Part shown: positions 1-6,157 of the stretch, piece after piece
Layout of the letters: each line of letters opens with the position of its first letter
How positions within the stretch are numbered: position 1 is the first letter of the stretch
NCBI GenBank assembly: GCA_964431735.1
Contig: CAYSLJ010000243.1
Span: 1 to 7,572 of the forward strand
Origin: CALARM01 sp964431735
GTDB lineage: Bacteria > Vulcanimicrobiota > SpSt-956 > JAKJGF01
Length of the DNA stretch: 7,572 nt
Reading direction: 5' to 3'
The notes under the pieces: generated by a model
Told to the model about the DNA's origin: nothing
Database searches by the model: none
The model's input: only the letters and a program-made list of their open reading frames with translations
Made by a program: the position numbers and the translations under genes

Positions 1-30
1 CGAGGATACTAATCGTTCTAACAATTTGCC
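1..30 (+). rRNA. probable 3' end of a 23S rRNA gene (partial)
   Basis: The stretch GGATACTAATCG at bases 4-15 resembles the highly conserved GGTACTAAT segment found close to the 3' end of bacterial 23S rRNA, and the following bases up to about 30 end in TTTGCC, similar to the usual TTGACC terminus. No open reading frame explains this edge. The match is short and the gene body lies outside the window, so the call is tentative. No 5S-like sequence follows before the leftward HEAT-repeat gene, so a 5S gene, if linked, is not in the usual place. Confidence 0.5.
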
Positions 31-50
31 GGAGTTATTTTTCTTACAGT

Positions 51-113
51 CCTAAAGCATAAACCATAAATTATAAACCATAAACTCTAAACTCTAAACC
101 TTAAACTCTAAAA
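51..113. repeat. heptamer tandem array, 9 units of 7 bp (core NNTAAAN)
   Basis: Nine consecutive 7-bp units stay perfectly in register: CCTAAAG, CATAAAC, CATAAAT, TATAAAC, CATAAAC, TCTAAAC, TCTAAAC, CTTAAAC, TCTAAAA. Units differ mainly in their first two bases. The array overlaps the last codons and the stop codon (94-96) of the leftward HEAT-repeat gene, so the last six codons of that gene, stop included, are written in repeat sequence. Confidence 0.9.
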
Positions 114-1233
114 GTTCTTTCTGTTTCAATACAATCTGAGCTCTTTTTCTGACCTGCTTGTCCGGATCATGCTCTGAGATTTGCTTTAAAATTTCTATCA
201 CATTGGGGCCAGTCATATATCCGAGAGCTTCCACTATACCGCATCTTACATACCAGTTTTCATCATTTAGAGAATCTATAAGTATAAAAGAAACATCATT
301 TCCTCCTATTTGCCTGAGAACCTCTACAGTTTTACGGCGTACAACATAATCATTGTCTTTTTTTAATGTGTCACTTAAAATACCAAGAGCTTCCTTATTA
401 CCAATTTTTCCGATGGCTTCTACTGCTTCTCTTCGAACAAATTTATCCTGATCCTGTAAAGCCACCTTCAGATCAGACAGAGCATAAGATGTTCCTATTT
501 TACCGAGTGCCTCTGCAGCCTTTCTGCGAACTATATTATCTCCATCTCTGAGACCATCTCTCAAATCTTTTATAACTTCCTGATTTTTTGTCTTTCCCAG
601 TGCTTCTATTGCAGTTCTTCTTGTTTCCAGATCGGACTCTTTAAGTGCATTTTTTAAATCTTCAATACCATCAGGACTTTTTGCCTTCTGTAACATTGAA
701 TGAAGTTTTCTATAGAAATCCGTTCTCTCACCTTTTACTGCAACCATTTTATCTTCATATTCCATAATGAATATATCAAATTCTTCCTTCTTCCTTATGA
801 GACGATAAAGGCTGTTAAGTTTATAAAGAAGATTATAGATTTCTTCTATACCTATATCAGACATTTTATCTACAGATTGTTCCGAATTTTCCACTGTTTT
901 TATAATTTTCTTATCTTTTTTCAAAATATCAGACATCCTCAATCCCCCTGTTTCACCGGAAGAAAGTTTATTCTCCATATATTGGCTTACAAGATCAAAC
1001 ATCAATTCCCAGCAGTTATGATTGCCGAAAAACTCGTATATAATCATATCTTCTCCGCTCAAGCGCCTTAACTTAAGCTGAAATTTTTCTTCTACATGTT
1101 CCTCTTTAAATACCCATCTGTAACAGCTGACATAAAGCTGTTCTATTAAACTCAACAACAACTGAAAATCCTTGATAGTAAGCCAGTTATAACTGATATA
1201 TAGTTTCATATATTTGGTTCCCTCATGGTCCAC
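94..1233 (-). CDS. HEAT-repeat (PBS lyase HEAT-like) protein
   Basis: A 379-residue protein, probably cytosolic, with no signal peptide or membrane segment. Six consecutive HEAT units of 31-32 residues fill residues 186-372 (units start near 186, 217, 248, 279, 311 and 342), each with the VRRxAxEALGKIG-type signature; such repeats form a solenoid that binds partner proteins. Residues 1-185 are unrecognised; 100-185 are charged and helical. The start is GTG, with AAAGGA nine bases upstream and an in-frame stop just before it. An ATG nine codons in (1207-1209), preceded by GAGGG, is a plausible alternative. The final residues LEFKV and the TAG stop lie inside the 7-bp tandem array, so the C-terminus may have been reshaped by repeat invasion. 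The gene is divergent from the protease operon and converges on the putative 23S end. The partner and process are unknown. Confidence 0.9.
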   Translation of the reverse strand: MDHEGTKYMKLYISYNWLTIKDFQLLLSLIEQLYVSCYRWVFKEEHVEEKFQLKLRRLSGEDMIIYEFFGNHNCWELMFDLVSQYMENKLSSGETGGLRMSDILKKDKKIIKTVENSEQSVDKMSDIGIEEIYNLLYKLNSLYRLIRKKEEFDIFIMEYEDKMVAVKGERTDFYRKLHSMLQKAKSPDGIEDLKNALKESDLETRRTAIEALGKTKNQEVIKDLRDGLRDGDNIVRRKAAEALGKIGTSYALSDLKVALQDQDKFVRREAVEAIGKIGNKEALGILSDTLKKDNDYVVRRKTVEVLRQIGGNDVSFILIDSLNDENWYVRCGIVEALGYMTGPNVIEILKQISEHDPDKQVRKRAQIVLKQKELLEFKV

Positions 1234-1285
1234 ATCTAATCATCCTTTCACGATGACAATGTATTTATTCAGAAGCTCTATCAAT

Positions 1286-1291
1286 ATTATA
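1286..1291 (-). promoter_or_regulatory. possible -10 box for the HEAT-repeat gene
   Basis: On the minus strand these bases read TATAAT, about 50 bp before the GTG start. No convincing -35 hexamer is seen at 16-18 bp (TTCTTT at best), so this is weak. Confidence 0.3.
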
Positions 1292-1339
1292 AAACAAATA
1301 ATACAAAAAAAGAAGTATCTATAAAATATTTCAAAGAAG

Positions 1340-1367
1340 GTGAAACTTAATATTTAAAGAATATAAT
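1340..1367 (+). promoter_or_regulatory. probable sigma-70-type promoter of the protease/TPR operon
   Basis: GTGAAA at 1340-1345 (four of six to TTGACA), a 16-bp spacer, and a perfect TATAAT at 1362-1367. Transcription would begin near 1374, leaving a leader of about 40 bases before the ATG at 1414. It would drive the C39-like protease gene and the gene 14 bp downstream. Confidence 0.5.
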
Positions 1368-1413
1368 AATTAAACTCTATCAGAGAGAGCACAATAAAAC
1401 CGGAAGGATCATA

Positions 1414-2496
1414 ATGCATATATTAATTTTTCTACTCATTTTCATAACAATCTTATCTTTTCAACCGCTTATGGCATCTCCATTCTGTCAGAGCGGACTG
1501 ATTTTAATGGATAGTTATGATGATTTTTCTGCAGGTACATTTGAAAAAACGGTAACAGCCAGCAATTCCGAAGGTTTCATGAAAAATTCTCCCGGTTTAC
1601 CATGCAGCATCTATACTTCTTCCGTTATTGAAACGGAGTTCCCGGCAGAAGAAATATATCCTTCATGGAATATAAATTGTCCTGGAAAAGAGACAGGATT
1701 TATTGTATATATAAGAGTCAGTCAGGACAGATTATACTGGTCTCCATGGTTTTATGCCGGCTCATGGGGCAAATATCCGAAAATAAAACAAAAAATGATA
1801 AAAAATTCTTTTGGTTTTGTAGATATAGACTATCTAAAACTCAGAAAAGAAATACAGTATATTCAATATTCTATCCACATGTTTTCCTCTAAAGATATCA
1901 GCCCTTCAGTAAAACTTTTTGCTCTATCGTACGGGAAGAGAGAAAAAAAAGAGACATCAGTGAGGAATTTTTTAACATACTCCAGAATTACCGGGAAAAT
2001 ATTATCTGTTCCCTATAGATCACAGGGAGATGAGAACAGCAAAATTTCAGGGCGTATATGTTCTCCTACCAGTGTAGCCATGGTTATGTCTTACTGGGGG
2101 ATTAATATAGGCACAGATGACGTAGCTAAAATGTCTTATGATAAAGAACATGATATTTACGGTTCGTGGCCTCTGGCAGTACAGGCGGCATCTCAATATG
2201 GTCTGAAAGGGTGGATAGAAATTTTCAAGTCCTGGCATGATGTAGAAGAAAAAATTTTTGCAGGCATACCGGTTATTGCAACGATATGTTTTGAGCCAGG
2301 TGAATTAAAAGGAAGTATAACAGAACGTTCACCGGGACATGTAATAGTAGTTAAAGGATTTTCACCTGACGGTAATATTGTATGTAACGACCCTGCAGGT
2401 AGAGATGCAAAAGAAGGTATAGTTATTTATAACAGAGACGAAATGGAAAAGGTCTGGTTTAAAAAAAGCGGTATTGGTTATGTTATAATAAAATAA
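1414..2496 (+). CDS. exported C39-like cysteine protease (Peptidase_C39_2 type)
   Basis: A 360-residue protein with a hydrophobic N-terminal signal sequence (residues 1-21, PLMA before SPF). No lipobox is present, so it is probably secreted or periplasmic. Residues about 75-175 form a beta-rich region with WSPWFYAGSW, a segment often seen before C39-like domains. The C-terminal half (about 195-360) is papain-like: VPYRSQ with probable oxyanion Gln204, nucleophile Cys216 in RICSPTSVAMVMSYWG, His309 in PGHVIVVKGF, and Asp326 in CNDPAG. The usual CGPTS is CSPTS here. The family cleaves peptides, classically Gly-Gly leaders, but family members with this layout also have unknown substrates. GGAAGGA lies five bases before the ATG. 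It is first in an operon with the TPR/pseudo-PP2C gene 14 bp downstream; a functional link between a secreted protease and a cytosolic scaffold is inference. Confidence 0.88.
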   Translation: MHILIFLLIFITILSFQPLMASPFCQSGLILMDSYDDFSAGTFEKTVTASNSEGFMKNSPGLPCSIYTSSVIETEFPAEEIYPSWNINCPGKETGFIVYIRVSQDRLYWSPWFYAGSWGKYPKIKQKMIKNSFGFVDIDYLKLRKEIQYIQYSIHMFSSKDISPSVKLFALSYGKREKKETSVRNFLTYSRITGKILSVPYRSQGDENSKISGRICSPTSVAMVMSYWGINIGTDDVAKMSYDKEHDIYGSWPLAVQAASQYGLKGWIEIFKSWHDVEEKIFAGIPVIATICFEPGELKGSITERSPGHVIVVKGFSPDGNIVCNDPAGRDAKEGIVIYNRDEMEKVWFKKSGIGYVIIK

Positions 2497-2510
2497 AAGG
2501 CAGAATATTC

Positions 2511-4580
2511 ATGGGAAAACCAGAAAAAACTAAAAAAACAACTGAAGCAGATAAGATATATGAAAAAGCCGGAAAATTAAGAAAAGAAGGCAATCTGGAA
2601 GAAGCAATTGAGCTTTATCAACAGGTAATGGAAATGAAACCGACTAAAATCGGTGCCTATTATTATACCGGCTTATGTTATGATGAACTTGGCTATCTGG
2701 ATGATGCTCTGGAAAATTTTAAAATTTACAGAGATAAAGCAAAAGATCCTGAGAAAAAAGAAAAAGCAGAAAAGATAATAGAGAGACTTGGGAAAGAAAT
2801 TGAAGAAGAACTTCAGAGACAGGAAGAAATTAAACAGCAGAGAGAAGAAAAATACAGAGAATTTCTTGAAGTTAAATGGATAAACGGCGTGGTAGAGATA
2901 CGTACCCTTAAAAATGTAAGAGAAAGACTTAAAATAGATGAGAAAAGGGCCAGGGAACTGGAAGAACAGGTAAAAGCTCATATTGAATATACGCTTAAAA
3001 AAGAAAAACAATTACTGAACGAAATTAAACCGGAACAGATAAAGAACATAAAAGAAAAGTCATGGGACGGAGAAGAAGACAGGGAACAAAATAAAGTCAG
3101 AGAAGAGGCAAGAAGAAATTACTATTTAGCTGTAGAAATGGCCTGGTCTGATGCAAATGCAGATGAATATGAAAATTCCTATCTCGGTAAAATGAGAAGA
3201 ATTACAGGTGTAACAGAAAAAGAAGCCCTGGAAATAGAGAAAGAAATTAAAGAAAAACTTAAGAAAAAAATACAGGAAGCAAAACATGAACTAGTTCAGG
3301 AAGAAAAAAGATTTCGTGCAGAAAATAAACTGAAAGAGATAGCAGGGGATGTAGAGATACACAATAAACCTTCGGCGAAACAGAGTCTTCTTGAAGTGAG
3401 ACTCAGTGAGGTACAGGAAGCAAGGAGACGGGAAGAAGAAGCAAAAAAATTACTGGAAGAATCATTGAAACAGAAGGAAATTGTTGCGAAGAAATATGAG
3501 GAAGATGTCGAAACATTCTGGGAAACAGGTAAACTTACAGAGGACAGCTATACAAACCTTCGAAAAAAGAGAGCCCTCCTTGGTCTTTCCGATAGAGAAG
3601 CCCTTGAAATTGAAAAATCTGTCGAGATAAAAAGAAAAAAATTTCTGGAAGAAGAACAACAACAGAGACAGAAACTGGAAATTACTAAAACACTCAGTCC
3701 TGAGGAAGAACTATTAAAAAGTGAACAGTTAATCCCTTTAACACTGGTATCAAATTTAAAAAAGACAGTGTCTCACGGGCCAAATAGTTTTTTAATTACC
3801 AGAGAATTCCAGGAAAGTGCACTGGAAGAGCTCAGAGCTTTTATAATTCTGGGACAGGGTGTAGGACAATTTTTTAAAGAAGAAACAGAAAATATAAGTA
3901 CTGTAGCAGTTAAAGAACTGGGAAAATATTTAACGGAACACAGATATGATTTCAGCCTTGATGCAGAGAAAAGCAGAGGGCTTTTAAAAGATTTCATACA
4001 GAAAAGCATCAATCACGTCTTTGAGAAAGCCAATGAAGAACAACTGCCTCTTGTAAAAATAAATATAATTGTTGTTCTATTTATTCATAATAAATATATA
4101 ATAGGAAATCTTGGCAATACAAGATGTTATATTGTCAATGAACATAAAATAAGGCAGATAACAAGAGATCAATATACAAGAACTATAATAGGAGAAGAAA
4201 TCAGAGAATTCATAAATGGTTCTACCAGAGTGAAACCTTCTATTTTCCCTCTTGGAGAAGAAAGATTTTTTGATTTACCGCAGGATGAAATCGTATTTTT
4301 ATGCAGCGGTACCTTTGTAGATATAATAGGTACAGAAGAGATTCAAAGGCAGTTAAACGAAACTCAGACCATTCAGGAAGCATGTGAAGGGCTGACAAAT
4401 ATAGCTTATTTTATTAAAGAAGGAACAGAAGATATAGCAATTTCGGCAGTTGAAGCAGGTTCAATGACAAGAGTACCGTCTGCTCCTCCTATTATATCTT
4501 TTGATGGCCCCAGTTCTCTTGCAAAACCGTCTAAAAAATCACTGTTCACAAAAATCAAAAAATTCTTCAAACAATTTTAG
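2511..4580 (+). CDS. TPR, threefold helical repeat and PP2C-like pseudophosphatase protein
   Basis: A 689-residue cytosolic protein. Two TPRs lie at about 14-81. A charged coiled-coil region (85-400) contains three divergent copies of a 45-residue module (about 115-158, 205-250, 329-375) with the pattern Y..xVE..W..G.lte....LR..R..LGlsexEAlEIEk. Residues about 408-648 follow the PP2C family plan: FIILGQGVGQ for the DGMGG motif, GNLGNTRCYIV for the GDSR strand, ITRDQYT for LTxDHS, VFLCSGTFVDII for CSDGLTD, and GTEDIAISAV for the last DNIT strand. Three expected acids are replaced (Asn425, Gln449, Gly600) and only Asp641 remains, so phosphatase activity is unlikely; a binding role is inferred. 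The C-terminus (672-689) is a Lys/Phe-rich amphipathic tail that could touch membranes. It starts 14 bp after the protease stop, with AAAAGG upstream. The TAG stop abuts an 8-bp repeat. Confidence 0.85.
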   Translation: MGKPEKTKKTTEADKIYEKAGKLRKEGNLEEAIELYQQVMEMKPTKIGAYYYTGLCYDELGYLDDALENFKIYRDKAKDPEKKEKAEKIIERLGKEIEEELQRQEEIKQQREEKYREFLEVKWINGVVEIRTLKNVRERLKIDEKRARELEEQVKAHIEYTLKKEKQLLNEIKPEQIKNIKEKSWDGEEDREQNKVREEARRNYYLAVEMAWSDANADEYENSYLGKMRRITGVTEKEALEIEKEIKEKLKKKIQEAKHELVQEEKRFRAENKLKEIAGDVEIHNKPSAKQSLLEVRLSEVQEARRREEEAKKLLEESLKQKEIVAKKYEEDVETFWETGKLTEDSYTNLRKKRALLGLSDREALEIEKSVEIKRKKFLEEEQQQRQKLEITKTLSPEEELLKSEQLIPLTLVSNLKKTVSHGPNSFLITREFQESALEELRAFIILGQGVGQFFKEETENISTVAVKELGKYLTEHRYDFSLDAEKSRGLLKDFIQKSINHVFEKANEEQLPLVKINIIVVLFIHNKYIIGNLGNTRCYIVNEHKIRQITRDQYTRTIIGEEIREFINGSTRVKPSIFPLGEERFFDLPQDEIVFLCSGTFVDIIGTEEIQRQLNETQTIQEACEGLTNIAYFIKEGTEDIAISAVEAGSMTRVPSAPPIISFDGPSSLAKPSKKSLFTKIKKFFKQF

Positions 4581-4594
4581 CAATTCAGCAATTC
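4579..4594. repeat. 8-bp tandem repeat (AGCAATTC x2) at the stop codon
   Basis: Two perfect copies of AGCAATTC, preceded by a degenerate copy ACAATTTT (4571-4578). The array begins inside the TAG stop of the TPR/PP2C-like gene. It lies in the 47-bp gap between two convergent genes, where I see no clear hairpin terminator. Confidence 0.65.
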
Positions 4595-4627
4595 ACAGGT
4601 ATCCCTATCCAAACACACAGATTATTT

Positions 4628-5989
4628 TTACCGGTCCAGAATATTTCCTGGTTTATCAAAAGACGGTTCATTTGTTTCCATAACAGATATAAGATCATCT
4701 ACCTGACTTTTCAAATCACTCATGTCTTTTTCCTGCTCTATTTCCTGATTTTTCTCTTCTGCCTCTTTAAATTTTTTGATCTTTTTTTTCTCTTTTTTCT
4801 TTTTATCATCTACCATATCAGAAATAATCTCTTTGTCTATTACCTGTGTATGAACAGGTTCTACAAGACCATCTTTATATAAAGAATAAATAATATGGGC
4901 CGCTTCGGAATTGTAAATTTTCATTTTTTGTGCTATATGTCTTATACTGGATATACCGTCAATATTATAAAGAACCTTCCAGTGACGTCTGGAAAAGGTA
5001 AGCTTTTCATCATCATCTTTCTCCTGATCTTTTAAATTAGCAATGAATATCAAATCAGGATCTGTTATTATACTCTGAATTTTTCTCCATTCAGTCAGAT
5101 TTTCTCCGCATGTCAGTATAATTTCTTCCACCGGTGTCGTAATAGTCGGTATAAAATCAGGAAGGAAAGGTAAAAAGGTAAATTTTCCTTTAACCCATGA
5201 CAGAAGATCTACAAGAGCCAGTTCTCCATCCCATATACCGTTATAGCCATGTAATAAGTCTCCCTTATCAATAAAAAGCTCTCCCTGATATATACCTCTT
5301 GAAAGCTTCAATATTCCTGTCATACGAAGATGAGATATGAACTCCAGAACTATCAGAAGAGGAAAACTTTTTAAATCACCTGAAAGGATGGAGGAATCGA
5401 CAGGTTTTTCTCTTTTTTCAATTTCCTTTGTTTCAAACATATCTACAGGCTGAATATAACCTGATTTAAAGAAATCAGCTATAAGTTCGGATATTTCAAT
5501 AAATTCCATACCAAGGTCCATGGCTATTTCACCGACAGTCTTAAATCCGTCCAGTCTTGTAAGTATCAGCCACTGTTCCCTTGAAAGCACAATTTCATCA
5601 TCTTTAAATTCTATAGAGGCAGGGATAAGTTTAAATGATAAATGTTCTGAAGTTACTATTTTCTTTAATTCTTCCCATGTTACTATCTTTTCAGATAGTT
5701 CACCCATAAGTTCTTTCGTATCCTGATTCAATGTTCTTTCCGGAATAATATCGATATCTTTAACATAAAAAGTTCCTTCCGAAACGGTAAAGAGTTTAAA
5801 GAAAGCCTCTTTTCCCGTAAAAAGATTTCTGTAAGTAGCATGAACTATTTCCCCGTTATATAAATAAGCCTCACCCTTTTTACCTTCTTTTTCTATGGAT
5901 ATTAAACCGCTCGAACCACTGGATATAAGGAAATCGATGATATTTATAAGTGGAAAGTATGTAAGACTCCCGCTGATTTTCAGGCTCAT
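4628..5989 (-). CDS. tandem DUF4388 (PATAN) / winged-helix protein
   Basis: A 453-residue cytosolic protein built by internal duplication. Unit 1 has a DUF4388/PATAN domain (3-105: ISGSLTYFPLINIIDFL, SGLISIEKEGKKGEAYLYNG, EIVHA) followed by a winged-helix-like segment (133-182: LSREQWLILTRLDGFKTVGE). Unit 2 repeats this order (200-305: LSGDLKSFPLLIVLEFI, TGILKLSRGIYQGELFIDKG; 329-378: LTFSRRHWKVLYNIDG). The tail (393-453) is lysine-rich and coiled-coil-like. DUF4388 proteins occur as adaptors in bacterial signalling, gliding and phototaxis systems; no catalytic residues are seen. The ATG start fits the usual SLxGSL opening of the domain, though the nearest Shine-Dalgarno-like AAAGGGG lies 13 bases away, which is long. 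It converges on the TPR/PP2C-like gene, and its own promoter should lie in the repeat-rich spacer upstream. Confidence 0.88.
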   Translation of the reverse strand: MSLKISGSLTYFPLINIIDFLISSGSSGLISIEKEGKKGEAYLYNGEIVHATYRNLFTGKEAFFKLFTVSEGTFYVKDIDIIPERTLNQDTKELMGELSEKIVTWEELKKIVTSEHLSFKLIPASIEFKDDEIVLSREQWLILTRLDGFKTVGEIAMDLGMEFIEISELIADFFKSGYIQPVDMFETKEIEKREKPVDSSILSGDLKSFPLLIVLEFISHLRMTGILKLSRGIYQGELFIDKGDLLHGYNGIWDGELALVDLLSWVKGKFTFLPFLPDFIPTITTPVEEIILTCGENLTEWRKIQSIITDPDLIFIANLKDQEKDDDEKLTFSRRHWKVLYNIDGISSIRHIAQKMKIYNSEAAHIIYSLYKDGLVEPVHTQVIDKEIISDMVDDKKKKEKKKIKKFKEAEEKNQEIEQEKDMSDLKSQVDDLISVMETNEPSFDKPGNILDR

Positions 5990-6013
5990 AGAGAGATATT
6001 TGCCCCTTTCTTT

Positions 6014-6041
6014 AATACGTAACGCGTAACGCGTGACGCGT
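6014..6041. repeat. heptamer tandem repeat, 4 units (AACGCGT type)
   Basis: Four 7-bp units in register: AATACGT, AACGCGT, AACGCGT, GACGCGT. This has the same 7-bp period as the 51-113 array but an unrelated, GC-richer sequence. It lies in the leader region of the DUF4388 gene, 25 bp before its start. Confidence 0.85.
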
Positions 6042-6144
6042 AAAAATATAAACTATCTGTAAATATATTCTATGTCAGGCTATATAAACCTACAGGTAAA
6101 AAAATAATTTTACAGTCCATAGTGCAACCTCCTGTCACGCGTTA
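6027..6144. repeat. nested inverted-repeat element in the DUF4388/glycosyltransferase spacer
   Basis: Outer arms TAACGCGTGAC (6027-6037) and GTCACGCGTTA (6134-6144) are perfect 11-bp inverted copies. Inner arms ACTATCTGTAAA (6052-6063) and 6109-6123 pair over 12 bp with a three-base bulge (TCC). The nested symmetry over 118 bp resembles a small palindromic or MITE-like element, or a long hairpin between the two leftward genes. No coding sequence is present in the 168-bp spacer. Confidence 0.6.
6050..6078 (-). promoter_or_regulatory. candidate promoter for the DUF4388 gene
   Basis: On the minus strand CTGACA (6073-6078, five of six to the -35 consensus) is followed after 17 bp by TAGTTT (6050-6055, three of six to TATAAT). 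It lies inside the inverted-repeat element. An alternative -10, TAGAAT at 6067-6072, has no good partner. Confidence 0.3.
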
Positions 6145-6152
6145 TCCGTCAC
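6134..6152. repeat. degenerate heptamer repeat, inverted copy
   Basis: Read on the minus strand this is GTGACGG, ATAACGC, GTGAC, a degenerate heptamer run of the same ACGCG(T) family as 6014-6041 but in opposite orientation. It ends six bases before the glycosyltransferase stop codon. Confidence 0.55.
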
Positions 6153-6157
6153 AACCA

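Noticed and set aside
51..113. Telomere-like repeat marking a linear replicon end
   Set aside because: The heptamers resemble eukaryotic telomere repeats only superficially; the array is degenerate, short and flanked by genes on both sides.
51..113. CRISPR array
   Set aside because: The repeats are 7 bp and contiguous with no unique spacers; no cas-like genes are present.
700..1071. Open frame of 123 codons on the plus strand
   Set aside because: It lies antisense inside the HEAT-repeat gene and is rich in Phe, Ile and Tyr, as expected for the complement of Lys/Glu-rich coding sequence.
1474..1488. Lipoprotein signal at Cys25 of the C39-like protease
   Set aside because: The residues before Cys25 are SPF, which does not fit a lipobox; a normal signal-peptidase site after PLMA fits better.
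1943..1950. A8 tract in the protease gene as a phase-variation switch
   Set aside because: Short A tracts are common in this AT-rich, lysine-rich DNA and the frame is intact on both sides; there is no evidence of variation.
2673..3011. 112-codon Phe-rich frame on the minus strand
   Set aside because: It is the complement of the Lys/Glu coiled-coil region of the TPR/PP2C-like gene, with no Shine-Dalgarno or family match.
4782..4789. T8 tract (A8 in the DUF4388 coding strand) as a slippage site
   Set aside because: It encodes part of a lysine-rich tail and the frame continues normally; no alternative product is apparent.
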